Of a stretch of DNA of 51,355 bases, positions 23,345 through 34,199 are shown piece by piece. Location: the NCBI GenBank assembly GCA_049999805.1, contig JBNGIO010004527.1, positions 40,470-91,824 on the forward strand. The letters run 5' to 3'. A program made the translations under genes and the position numbers. The notes beneath the pieces were generated by a model that worked only from the letters and a program-made list of their open reading frames with translations, made no database searches and was not told the origin of the DNA. Numbering within the stretch: position 1 is the first letter of the stretch; each line of letters opens with the position of its first letter. Source of the stretch: Folioceros fuciformis. Its lineage: Eukaryota; Anthocerotophyta; Anthocerotopsida; Anthocerotales.

Positions 23345-23902
23345 GTGTCGAGGGAGTTGGGCTGGGCCTGCCAGCCGGCCAGCCTGGGCCCCGCGATGAC
23401 ATGGCACTGGACAGTACATGCTCCTAGTCCCCGGCTCATCAACAGGCCTGGCCGGGAAATTGTGGTAGGTGTGGTGGCATTGCTACCGGCGCCATTCCAG
23501 TGTCCAGCGTTCTGATATCCGGGGTGCGACAGGTGTGGTGGGAGCGGCCTTCCCTCCTTCCCGCTAACAGCTCTCCGGCTTACTGGTCACGGTGCGTCCT
23601 GCGGGGAGTGGAGCAGGCCTGTATAAGAAGCTCTGCAATCAGATTCCGTCTCTCAGAATTGCGCTCTGTGGAGAATCGGTGCTGCTTGGAGCCGCGCCGG
23701 CTTGGTTTGGAGGCAAGTCCGGGCAGAGCTGAGCAGCGCACTTGTACTTCTGCTCCCTGGCGTCGGGAGGGAGCAAGGTTTGGAAGGGGGAGATGTGAGG
23801 TTGTGTTGCCGGCGTGATCCTTAGACGGTCGCGGATCGAGAGCGAGAGCTGTCAACAGATTCCTCTTCGGGAGCAGGTGGAGCTTGGAGACTCGGACGTA
23901 GG

Positions 23903-24262
23903 ATGGGCCGGAAGCTGAGATTCAGTATGAGATGGCAAGCAACGATGGACAGAGTACGAAGGCGTGCGGAGTACGTGAAGCTGGAGAGCGGGAGTGACGC
24001 TCCCTTCAAGCAGAAACCGGCGAAGATGAAGACGCTGAGGCTGGGAGCGGGAGCTGCGAGGATGAGCTGCGGGATACCGAGGCTCCTCATCCGTATCCGC
24101 ATCCGCATCCGACCTCTGGTGCTGTTCAGGCGCATGCGTCACTCCTATGAGAAATTCATGATCAACGTAGCTGCCAGAGGCGGCTTGAACCACCTCGTGA
24201 TGTCTAACGCCGCGGTCTACAGCGTCGGGCTCCCCGGCACGGGAGTTCCAATTCTCTTCTGA
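23903..24262 (+). CDS. possible small basic protein (119 aa), unrecognised
   Basis: A single ATG-initiated frame of 119 codons is rich in Arg, Lys and Met. It opens MGRKLRFSMRWQATMDRVRRRAEYVKL by composition (Arg-rich helix), has an Ile-Arg repeat (IRIRIR, from ccgcat repeats near 24095) and then RRMRHSYEKFMINVA. The last block resembles the short Arg-Tyr helix (R-x-x-Y-x-x-M/F) of small uncharacterised plant proteins, but that is a weak memory-based likeness. A TATA-like tataagaa lies about 280 bp upstream. It could be a lineage-specific gene or chance. No intron or domain is visible. Confidence 0.4.
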   Translation: MGRKLRFSMRWQATMDRVRRRAEYVKLESGSDAPFKQKPAKMKTLRLGAGAARMSCGIPRLLIRIRIRIRPLVLFRRMRHSYEKFMINVAARGGLNHLVMSNAAVYSVGLPGTGVPILF

Positions 24263-25403
24263 TCCACGTGACTACCGCTGGACCGATCCATGTGGAAATG
24301 GTGTCTAACAGAGGACACAATTTTGGAGTGCAGCTGCTCAAGACGAGTCTTGTCAACCCTGCGACCTTCGTCTTCGTTCCTGCACTCGTGGTGTCTGCCG
24401 TAACGTTGCTGAGATGCGGGATTGGCTATGGAGCAGAACAAGGGAAGTCGCTGCAAGCTGGTGCATGCAAGCCTACCTCATCGATGCTTGCATTTTTCAT
24501 CAGCAATTGAGGCAATTTTCCACGTTTGAGTGCGCTTCCATTTGCCCGCACCTGCTGTCGATCTTTCCACCAGAATCGACGTTGTTCCAACTCTCAGGAA
24601 ATTGTCTGGTTATTACTCCCCGTAATGCTTCTTTGTTGGCATGAGCGTCACGGAGAAGTTGCTCCATATGTACCGTGTGACTATACTATTTTCTTAACGT
24701 CTTTGTTGTACAGTTGTTCCAAGGTGGACCAGGTTGGCAGGGCCTTCCTTATTTGGAAGAGCTTCTGCTTCTGCACAAAACCGTTCTGTAATAATAGTAA
24801 TTCCTTTTGAGCTCTGTCTCCGGCCACCGCAAGGCTTAAGATAGCTCGGGCAGTGTCGTTCAAGTGAAACCGTTTTCTGTTTATCAAAAATATTTGCAGA
24901 CCCTAAACCCTAAGGATATAAATATTCTTTAAGGTTTAACCCACAAGCCCGTCGTTTCTGGCCCTATTGGGGCGCCAGCTTTTTCATGTGGCGGATTTGG
25001 CAGCCCGAACTTCTGAGCAATGTATCCAAGCATGATGCTAATGCACTACCAGAATTTAGGGTTTAGGCCTTGTGGGGTTCATGGAGTTGCCTAGGCTTGA
25101 ATATTTTTGAATACCCATGAACCTTGATGTTTTCCCGACGTGATTTTCCTCCACCGCAAGATCCAAAACTCCTAACGGTTTGGAATAATAGAACTAAACT
25201 AGTAAATTTAAATTAAACATTTTGAAATCATAAAACAATATGATACTATTAGTGTGGAAAACATGGTACTGTTCTGAGGTTACGTAGACTTTGAATGCCC
25301 GAAGCTGTGGAGCGACTCCACCGCCCAGGAAAGATGCTTTTCCCGTGCAACGGCAACTTGGTTCTTACCTTTGGACAAGGTGAGCCATGTCGACAGTGCT
25401 CCG
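24263..25403. other. intergenic region with two opposed telomere-like boxes
   Basis: These 1.1 kb contain only short unconvincing frames. A ccctaaaccctaa box lies at 24901-24913 and tttagggtttagg at about 25056-25068 in the opposite orientation. The stretch 25170-25260 is AT-rich. The right part should include the 3'-UTR of POLH (minus strand). Confidence 0.5.
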
Positions 25404-28400
25404 TCATTTCGGAGAGCTTCTCTGAAAAAAATCGGTAATAATGGCAGTACCTTTCTTTGCACTCTGCTTGCGGCCAATCGGAAGACCCAAGGACAGTCTA
25501 AGCTCACGCTGGATATCGGGAGGCAACTCGGACATGACCTCCTGTGAAATCTCCTCGTGTCTGTAAATAGGTGAAGATCCTTGTTCCGTCCGGATCTTCT
25601 GGGAACTCTGGCTGCTCGATCGCTGCCACAAGGCCTCCAACTTTCCTCTTGGGCAACCTGGTGATGGTGCACGCCGGGAGATGTCTGCGACACTATCAGG
25701 ACCAGGAGTAGCTTTATCTTGAAGGAAGCGTTGAGGGGTGTTCGAGCCAATCTTCCCTTGTTCTGGAGGTTGATTGCTTGATAGCTGACACCGAACTTCC
25801 AGCCTTCCTCTCGGGGTCCTTCGAGTGGGAGAACGCGTAGACTCTTCTGTCAATTTTTCAGGACTTTTATCCTGAGACCCTGCGCATTCTGGAGGATCCG
25901 AGCAAAGCAGCCCTTCCTCCAGGGTCGTCGGACTCCAACACAGCCTGCTACTGAGGTTCACCTGGTTCAGGCAGTCGTTGTCCCTAGGTTCTTGACAATG
26001 GACTGGGGAAAAGCAAGCATCTTCAGAGCTCTCGACTCGTGGTTCCTGATACTCTAATGGGGAGAAGAGGATCACTGAAGATTCAGGGGGCATGTCATCA
26101 CAAGAGCCGCTGATAAAACTGCCATCGTCACCATCTGTACTCGAACAACCTGCATCACCTAGAGCAGCCCGGAATCCTTGTGCGCAGGTGTCAGTTGGAG
26201 TTGGACCCAGAGGACCAAACTTGGGGGTGCAGTCCAAACCATCATCACCATGACACTCATGTAATTCGTCTTCAGAATGACACGGAAGAAATCGGGAACC
26301 ACTTTCCTTTCCAGCACTGAGATATTGGGTTATCGGATTCACACCCTGTGGATCAGCCAGACCACCTCAAATAATTCCCTTGGTTGGGGCTAGTTGCAGA
26401 GGTAAACTGCGAGGGCTTTTGATATGGCACTTACCGATGGCATGGTCACAATATTCGATGCAGAAATCGACATCCCTGTCACTGCCCACCTAAGAGTTCG
26501 AACCTTGTGCCCTTTCTCTGGTGAGAGTATGTTCGAAGCTGGCAAAAACTCTGTTAACCCTCGTTCAAAAAGACGGAGAGCGTCGGCGACAATTTTAGAT
26601 ACCCCGTATCTCAGGGTGCATGACTTCATGGGGAACCTCTTGTGTCCCGCAGGAGATCCTATCTGCACAACAAGCATGCGACAAGCTATCAGCCATTCCC
26701 ATCACAAAAGCCCCCAAAACTAAATAATGCCTAAAATGTATTCATGCCCAACAAAGTTACCACATGACATGATGCCTGTAGTGTAAGAGTGCGTGCAGTA
26801 CGGTTGTTCTCCTTCAGATCCGAAGCTATTCGCTCCTGCAACACTGCTGCCAGCTCTCCCAGCCAATGGTGGATCTGATTCAAGTCAACTAACTGCTCAG
26901 ATAACTCGACAAAAATAGGAGAGCATATTTGCACAATCTCAAGAAGATGAGTAGTGACCTTGCGACCCCATCCAGGAGGTCATATGTCACCTCTCCAACT
27001 TGCTTCAGCGCCTTCGGACCTGGAAAGGTCTTCCCAGAAGCATGGGATTTCGGTAGTGTACGCTCTTGGACTTCATCTCCACTGATACCCCTCACAATTC
27101 TCCACAACCATGTCCTGCTCACAGGATGTTGTTCATCACGATCAGAACTTCTAGAAATACCCAAAGCAGTGTGAGGTAGGAGTTGCACTTCCAGCGGCTC
27201 AATAAACTGGCTACAGCTCAATACCCCGAATTTGCACCATATAACTCCTGCAGCTTGGACTCTGAGAACTTCAACAAGTCTCCACATGTTTTCACACCCA
27301 ATGTCGTTTCTAATGATTGTCCAAACTTGCCTCCTAATTGTCCGCTGCAATAGACAAATGACATGCGTTACTGAGAGTATGAAGGCATTCAACATCACAT
27401 ATCATTCAACCTGTAAAATGAACATCATGCTGAGACATAATTGTCGGGCGTACATTTTTGTGATAGGAAGGGGCTGAAGAAACCCGGTGACGGCTGATGA
27501 GGGCACAATGGTTTGTTGCGCTGGCTTATGCAAGCCGCTTGTCAGCTTAGCTAGCATCTGCAGCATTTCAGAACATATAAGACAATGCAGACATCAAACG
27601 AATTACTGACCTCAAGATTGTTCTTCCACAGCAAGTCGTTCATTTCACACACAGTGGACGCAAACCTTGTTGTGAGCGATCCCAGCAGAGCATGTGAATT
27701 GAGTTTCTGCTAAAACGGCCATCCTCAGTTCTGCTACAATCACGGCTCCATATGCAAGCAGCTTATCGTCGTAACTTGGATCTGTCTGACAGAACCACTC
27801 CCGAACTCTTTCCCGACGATCTCCTTCCTCACTCTACCGAAGTCATTCAACGCATATCCTGTGTTGCGTGTTAGGATCCACATGTAGGCTCCAATAGCGC
27901 TCCACACCATGATTTTGTAAGAAATACAGACAGGCTGTACTTCTTGGGTGGAAGAATTCTGAAGGTGCCCCACCTCATCCAGGCCTACAATGTGGGACTT
28001 CAGAGCTTCTTCAGGAACACCAAACGGCCGGAATTCTGAGACATCTTTCGTGAGTCTGGAGGCAGCAGATTCTGTCAGGTCCAGATAGACTTCATCGATA
28101 GATGTCCGTTCACAACGCCCCATCCGAGAGAGAATCTCCACGACCTGCAGCCACCAAGAGAGCTGTAAAGGCCTCCATGCTAAAACTCACACTCCGACCT
28201 CTAGCATCAACTTAAACCCCACTTCAACTCTAGAAAACCTACCTCTGAGCCAGCATCGCGATAAATAGCAAGGTCAGCCTTCTCATGTGCCACGGGCACC
28301 TGGACAAGGTTAATGTCAGGGCACAACTTCCGCGCCTCGTCCCCTCGCATATTCCTGCAAGGCAAGGAAATTCCCCGGTCACCAATCCCTCACCACAACC

Positions 28401-28728
28401 CCCTTGCGGACAATTTAGAAGAGCTTTAAACACACCGCTTCACGCCATGCCGCCGAGCTTCGTATCCCACTGCAATCAGAGCTCCACCCTTCCAGTTGTT
28501 ATATTGCACAACAGCAGTTGGCTTGCCCAGTAATTCCGGCTGCCTCCTCTGCTCCACTGTAGTACAGCAAAAAGAAAAAGCATGAGACTGCAGACCAGCT
28601 CAAGCCAGGAAAGGGACAACCTCTAAGAATTCGACGGACAAGCGTACAGAACCTTGAACGTAGAAGCAGTCGAGATCAAGATGCGCTATAACCCGTGTGT
28701 CATTGGGCCCCGGTCTCGCAACCGGCAT
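25404..28728 (-). CDS. POLH: DNA polymerase eta (Y-family translesion polymerase)
   Basis: POLH copies past UV photoproducts in the nucleus. Eleven exons on the minus strand give 765 aa: 28728-28653, 28556-28436, 28354-28243, 28144-27974, 27833-27666, 27557-27454, 27344-27225, 27114-26991, 26892-26761, 26662-26435, 26345-25404. Seen: the palm HLDLDCFYVQ with metal-binding Asp18; the fingers YNNWKGGALIAVGYEAR; SIDEVYLDLT with Asp120/Glu121; TCSAGIAHNKMLAKL; the thumb helix-hairpin region QLGGKFG; ISGDEVQERTLPKSHASGKTF; and the little-finger end SISASNIV. The long last exon encodes a Ser/Pro-rich tail with one ubiquitin-binding motif (ISQEVMSELPPDIQREL, about 718-734) and a terminal PCNA-binding-like IITDFF. 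Exon 9 could start at one of three nearby acceptors. The gene is head-to-head with the RBR ligase gene. Confidence 0.95.
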
Positions 28729-29270
28729 CCTGCCTTGCACCAACGGCTCTGCGGTCACCTCCAATGTGTTCGCTGCTGGGAGGCCCAAAAGTTCGCCGTG
28801 AACTTGAGCCCCTAAAAAGAGAAGTCGTCACAGTGATTGTCTGGCAGCAAGTGTGGCCTGCCAAGTGGACTGCACGGTAGTGGTAAAATCCGATGGACAA
28901 GCAGACGCCGATGTGATGGCTGGTTCTCATGCAATCCGAAAGCCAGATCAAAGCCTGAACTTGCAACAGACTTGAGCATGTAGTCCTTTCGACTACTCTC
29001 TCGCAGAAACTATCAACCTGGTCACATTGCTTCACAGCAACATCCCTTTGCCATGTCCAACAATGGATTCCGGGCTCTACATATTACGTGGTGCGATGAA
29101 TCGTCAGGGGGAGAAATGGACAGTCGGAAACCGGATCGCCATCCTCCAGCCTCTTGACCCACCAGCTCCCACCGTCAGTTCAGATGGTCAGCACACTGCA
29201 TGAAATACACCTCCTCCGAGTCCAAGGGTTCTAGTCCTCCAGTGCTCTGAATCCTGTCCAGAGAGTCAAG
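28729..29270. promoter_or_regulatory. shared intergenic region of divergent POLH and RBR genes
   Basis: The POLH ATG (28728, leftward) and the RBR ATG (29271, rightward) are 542 bp apart with no gene between them. Both promoters and 5' leaders must lie here, so it may be a bidirectional promoter. I see no clear TATA box for either side. Confidence 0.5.
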
Positions 29271-30264
29271 ATGGCGCAGTACACAGCAAATGCTGCTCGT
29301 GATCTTCAGCTTATGCAACTTCTGGCTGCTGCGCAGGCAGGGGCAGCGGAGAATATTGCATGGAACCTTGCTTTGCAGGAGACGAACCAAAGAGCGGGGC
29401 GAGGACTCAATGACACCAGGAAGGCAGACACCGTCACTGCTAACCAGGCTGCCAGCACTAGTGTTTCGCAAAGATTATGCAGAATATGTCTTGATCGGAA
29501 ACCTCTGTCCAGCTTTCTGGAGCAGAAGGCATGTGAGCACCGGTTCTGTCGTGATTGCATGTCGGCCTATGTGGATTCTCGAGTAAAGGGCGGGTACCTT
29601 CAGATTATGTGTCCAGAACTGGGTTGCAAGGCTTTCCTTGAAAAAGATGACTACACGTCCCTCAGTCTGTCGCCTGACGTAGCCGCAGCCCTGGCCAATC
29701 CAGAGGCTGGCACATCCATGCCTGAAGCTGATAGGTGCTATTGCCCTTTCCCGGACTGCTCAGCTCTGACACCGTTGTTAGAGAATCGGAGCCACTTAGG
29801 AGATCCGAGTGCCACTTTATGCTGGAGCTGCAGTCGCCTGTTCTGTGCAGGATGTGAGATTCCTTGGCGTTCTGGGCATACATGTCAGCAGCTAGACAAG
29901 ATGAATAAGGAAAAACTTCTTCAGGAGAAGCTTGCTGAGGATAAACGTGCCAATGAGAAGCTTGCCAAGGTACTGTTCCAAAGCAAAGATGCCTTCAAGG
30001 ACCTCGTCCGAGAATTCAAATGGATGACCTGTGCAAATTGCAATAGAGTCGTGGAATGTACTGCAGGGTGCGAGGGTATAACCTGCCGGTATATCACCAC
30101 TAAACTCCTTCCCACATTTCCTTTCGTAACTCTGTTTGCTGCATCCTCTGGCCCTAACGGATTGGTTGATGGACGGAATGTGCAGATGCATGTTCCGGTT
30201 CTGCTATGAATGCGGGAAACAGTGGAATCCTGGTCACTCGTGCAATTCTCCTGCTGATGCATAG
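29271..30264 (+). CDS. RBR-type (RING-IBR-RING) E3 ubiquitin ligase
   Basis: RBR ligases take ubiquitin from an E2 onto a RING2 cysteine, then pass it to a substrate. Two exons, 29271-30088 and 30186-30264, give 298 aa. RING1 has Cys70, Cys73, Cys88, His90, Cys93, Cys96, Cys114 and Cys119. The IBR has Cys158/163, Cys184/187, Cys192/195, His203 and Cys205. A charged helix KEKLLQEKLAEDKRANEKLAK follows. RING2 starts WMTCANC and carries the expected catalytic Cys267 in GCEGITC, then RFCYECGKQWNPGHSC. The usual G-C-N-H reads G-C-E-G here. The protein is short and lacks an Ariadne domain. It resembles the small plant RBR group with N-terminal helices. The intron splits RING2, and the exon 2 phase restores an unbroken motif. 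Substrate unknown. Confidence 0.9.
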
Positions 30265-30608
30265 ACAGCCAATCAAGGGGTTGACAGTTTCTTCCCGGAC
30301 ATCAGACTTCAGTTATTTCTCACCTCGTCGTGATTTGTGCTCCTATCATAGTCACCTCCTGCCTCCTCCTCATCGAATTGTCCAAAATGACGTCGAGTCT
30401 CTGGACCTTCAAAAGGGAGCAGGATGAAGAGTGTAGGGTTGCAATGCGAACTTTCATTTTACCGGCTTACCCGGAAGAGAAATAAAGTCATTTTTTCATT
30501 CAATTGGCAGAGTTGCCATGTTTCTAGAGTCGCCACGTCCCTGGTTTGCTTGTGTGGAATTTGCTTGCCGTCTCCCTTCTTCCGTGGTGGTGGACTGTCA
30601 GGAGCTCC
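30265..30608. other. short gap between RBR and plastid-protein genes
   Basis: These 344 bp separate the RBR stop codon from the next rightward ATG. I see no feature besides likely 3'-UTR, promoter and leader. Confidence 0.5.
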
Positions 30609-32375
30609 ATGGCTCTTGTGAAGGCTACCTTGGCTGTTCCCAGGCAGAGATATGTTGAGTCGGTGCTGGAAGACCGGCTCATTAAGACCACGACGAGCTC
30701 CACTTGCTGGTCAAACTCCATGGCCGCTCGGCTCTTCTATGCGAATCATAAGACTTCCAGGAGTCTCGATGTGTTCGGGGCTCATCAGCAGCAGCGGTTA
30801 AGAGGAGCGGGGGCGAAAGTTTCCGCTACGTCCACCAGGCTTTCCGGACAAGTGGTTTCCTGTACAGACAAACGAAATGTGGGAGCCCAGAGTGAGTGGT
30901 TTACTCTTCCCTATCATTCCTTCCCTTGCCTGGTCTTGAGAGGGGTGCTGGGCTGAACCTCCTGCTTAGTGGAACGGCCCGGCCCGGCTCTAGCCCAGCT
31001 CTGAGTGTGATCGTTTTCGTTTTCCTACATGTTGTCACATGTGGGAATTGACAGAGCTTTTAGATGGCACATTCCCCATGACGGCGTACCCTGGCATGCA
31101 GCGAGCAGTGACCATTTCGCTGGAAGGAGCCATGAGGTCAAGTATGATTCTGGATCTGAAGCTAATCTTGGTCGGCGTCAAGCCCTTTGTGCTGGTCTAA
31201 CCTGCGTCCTTGTGTCTCTCAGTCCACGAGGTGAGCACTCCTATTGCTGCCTATGTCTACGTTTAGGTTGATGAAGGTGTCCTTACTTGCATGGGTATCT
31301 GGTTGCAGATGCTATGGCAGGCGGACTCTTTGATAAGTACATAAAGAGGTGCGAGTTTTCAAGTACGTAGCCTTTTCGGTTGATCGGTCCGATCGATGTG
31401 TTGCTTTTTTCATACTTCAGTGGGCTCTCGAGCAGAGCATTCTAATTCCTTTTTTGTCTCGTAACCAGAAAGAAGCTGGATCCCCTCGATACCTACTTAC
31501 CAACCATACTCTTGAGCCAGTTGCAGATTGAAGAGATCGGTACAGCTAGTCCCTTCCCTTCTGTTGGATGGAATGATAAGGGGCCTGTTGCTTTGACATG
31601 TAACCTGAGTTGTGGCCTTGCAGATGGAAAACTTGTAGCTGAGGAACCCCAGTACGATGATGCAAGAACTCTGTTGAGATCTGGCCCAGCAGCGTCTCTT
31701 CGGTCGGACATACGAGCTGTAAGTTCCCGGTTGCATCAACTGGCCTGGACTGCTCGTCCACTCGGTTTGTGCATCATGGAACACTGGCTGAGTGTGAAAG
31801 CCGGAAGCCTGTGGCCTGTTGTCCCTACTCTGTCGCGGGTTTCTGAATCACCGTGCACCAATGCATGTCCCAGGTTGCCCAGTATGCTACTGATGCAGGC
31901 GACGGACAGACCGCTGGGGAAGCTGTGGACGGATGTCTAAGGTTTGCCGCCACACTCATCTCAGCGCTGCATTACGGTTGCTGTGATCTTTTCGTCTACA
32001 AGTAACGTGACCACCCTGCACCATGCAGGGCCATTGAGGAGCTAGATTCTTACCTTCTCCGGGCCAGCAGAAACGATCCTCCTGCCCTAGATGTGATGCG
32101 GCAAAGGGTGTCAAAGGCCCTGAACTGTCTCGACAGGTAACACTTCCGGTGTGACATCAGTCCCTTTGAAGGCAACAGCATCGCACTACCATCTCTAATT
32201 CTGCTTTCGTCTCTTTTTTTTCCCTACCAGTCTGCTGTCTACTGTACCTCTGGAAATCCTGGAGAAGGGCAAAGCTGTAGCCTTCGCGTACAGAGACCTG
32301 GACAACACTAAAGCTCCCGCAGCACCGCAGAACGTAGAGCCGAACTTGCTGAAAACCCTGCCAAATGATCTCTGA
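30609..32375 (+). CDS. conserved plastid (probably thylakoid-associated) protein, function unknown
   Basis: Eight exons give 327 aa: 30609-30891, 31057-31230, 31309-31348, 31469-31539, 31624-31718, 31874-31941, 32029-32136, 32231-32375. The first 95 residues look like a plastid transit peptide (Ser/Arg-rich, few acids). A twin-Arg hydrophobic stretch, GRRQALCAGLTCVLVSL, then suggests thylakoid lumen routing. The mature part begins DAMAGGLFDKYIKRKKLDPLDTYLPT and contains LLRSGPAASLRSDIRAVAQYA and AIEELDSYLLRASRNDPP, a helical pattern I recognise from a conserved plastid family of plants and algae (PsbQ-like or DUF7880 type; the name is uncertain). The exon 2 acceptor is the weakest call (31055 or 31057). 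Later phases are all consistent. No enzymatic motif is visible. Confidence 0.82.
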
Positions 32376-32676
32376 TCCTGGAGCGATGTCAACCCGCTGG
32401 AAACTGTTTTTTGTTGAAAGTGTCTCGGAAAGCCTGCTTCTCGGTAACAGAATCAACCTTCCTGGCAGAGATTTGTTTTAGTTGCGGTTACCTACCCGCC
32501 GTTCCGTCCTTCCTCACTGTCGGCCCCGCTTCGCCGGTACCGTCCAGCACAGCGCTCCGAGCCTTCAAGAACGCGGAAGTTCCTGAGAATCGAACCAGCT
32601 CCTTGGCGATCGTGCGCGCACGATCGGGAGCCTAACGGACATGAGGTGATGAAGCCTGAGAAATAGAGGAGCACTG
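32376..32676. other. mannanase upstream region with a 20-bp perfect palindrome
   Basis: This 301-bp gap should contain the promoter and leader of the mannanase gene. It includes the perfect palindrome at 32607-32626. Confidence 0.5.
32607..32626. repeat. perfect 20-bp palindrome
   Basis: The sequence cgatcgtgcgcgcacgatcg equals its own reverse complement. It lies 51 bp upstream of the mannanase ATG, probably within its leader or core promoter. It could be a dimeric-factor site, a hairpin or chance. It is all CpG-rich. Confidence 0.85.
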
Positions 32677-34199
32677 ATGAGACCAGACCTGATGGCGGAG
32701 ACAAGCTCAATGCCGAGGTGGGTCTGGCGCCTGGCGATGGCGCTGGCGCTGGCCGCGGCCTGCTTATATGCCGATGCCCGGACGCCGCACTTCGTGTACA
32801 CGAATGGAACTCACTTCATGCTCAACAAGGAGGCATTCTACGTGAACGGCGCCAACTTCTACTGGCTCATGTACCAGGCGGCGGATCCCAGCTCCCGGCC
32901 GCTGGTGACTCGGGTGCTGGAGGAGGCGGTGGGGCTGGGGCTCACAGTCGGCCGCACCTGGGCTTTCAACGACGGCGGCTACAGAGCTCTGCAGCTCAGC
33001 CCTGGCCACTTCGATGAGAACGTTTTTCAGGTAAGAGACGAGTTGAGGACGATTGCTTGCGATCAAATGAAGGCAGCGATCCAATTCGGCGGCTTTCGTG
33101 CAGGCTCTGGATTTTGTGATATCGGAAGCGGCGAGATATCAGGTGCGGCTGATTCTCAGCCTTGTGAACAACTACGACGCGTTTGGAGGGAAGAAGCAGT
33201 ACGTGCAGTGGGCTCGAGACGCTGGAGTTCCCAATCTGAATTCCGAGGATGACTTCTTTTGGAATCCAACGATTCGTGATTGGTTCAAGAATTACATCCA
33301 GGTGCTCTGCATTTCTGTCTCGCATGCACGGTTTTGTGATGTTGTTGCTGAAGTGTGGATTGCTGATGTCCGTTGGCTTCGATGACCTCGCTCAGGTCAT
33401 CCTCACGCGGAAAAACACAATCACTGGGCTTGTTTACGCTAACGATCCGACTATTTTTGCCTGGGAGCTTATGAACGAGCCCCGATGTTTGTCAGATCCC
33501 TATGGAAATACCTTACAGGCCTGGATAGATGAAATGTCCAGCTACGTGAAGACCTTGGACAGCAATCACCTTTTGGAAGTCGGGTTGGAGGGCTTCTACA
33601 ACACGTCCGCGGAGGAAGTTGCTGCTGTAAGTGCCGGAAGCGATTTCTACCAGAAGTTAGGGACTGATTTCATCCGGGACAATCTCCTTCCGTCAGTGGA
33701 TTTTGCTACTGTCCACGCCTATTCCGACTTCTGGTATTGTGCACACGCCTCCTGTGACTTCCTTGCAGTGAACTTGTTGTGCTGGCGGACTTTCCTTACT
33801 GCTTCATTACCTGACAGGTTTCCACAAGCAAGTTATCAGCAGCAGCTCACCTTTCTTAGGGGTTGGATTAGCCACCACATCACGGATGCCGAAAATATTC
33901 TTCACAAACCAGTTTTGTTCACCGAGTTCGGAAAGAACTCGAACGATGAGGGATTTACTCCCCAGCAGAGAGATGAAGTGCTGTCCCTCTTCTTTGACAG
34001 CGTTTACGGGTCTGCACAGACTGGAGGGGCCGGGGCCGGGGCTCTTTTCTGGCATCTTTTTACTGACGGCATGGATAACTTCAATGATGGGTACCAGATC
34101 ATACCTTCGAGGAGTCCCTCAACGGCCACTCTCATAGTCGGACAGTCACAGAGGCTGACGACACTAAGACGATTAAGACACAAGGCTACAGAGCGGTGA
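32677..34199 (+). CDS. MAN: secreted mannan endo-1,4-beta-mannosidase (GH5)
   Basis: This enzyme hydrolyses internal beta-1,4-mannosyl bonds of cell-wall mannans. Four exons, 32677-33030, 33104-33301, 33396-33733 and 33818-34199, give 423 aa, the usual plant size. A signal peptide ([18 protein letters not shown]) follows a short N-terminal leader; ATGs at residues 1, 6 and 12 are all possible starts. GH5 marks are [52 protein letters not shown], the acid/base WELMNEPRC (Glu212), [15 protein letters not shown], the nucleophile [10 protein letters not shown] (Glu333) and [22 protein letters not shown]. The catalytic pair is intact. The last 30 residues are Arg-rich. Confidence 0.95.

Larger units (their letters stand above)
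21666..23902. other. 2.2-kb intergenic region with microsatellites
   Basis: No gene is supported. It holds a cag/agc-rich run at about 21770-21840, a cctgac run near 22502-22535 and a gtgagc run near 23311-23344. A TATA-like tataagaa at about 23622 precedes the small frame at 23903. Frames across the microsatellites are low-complexity and not credible. Confidence 0.55.

Noticed and set aside
25280-25750. 156-codon minus-strand frame overlapping the POLH tail
   Set aside because: It is a shifted frame of the POLH last exon with no family match. The POLH frame carries the conserved UBM and PCNA-type motifs.
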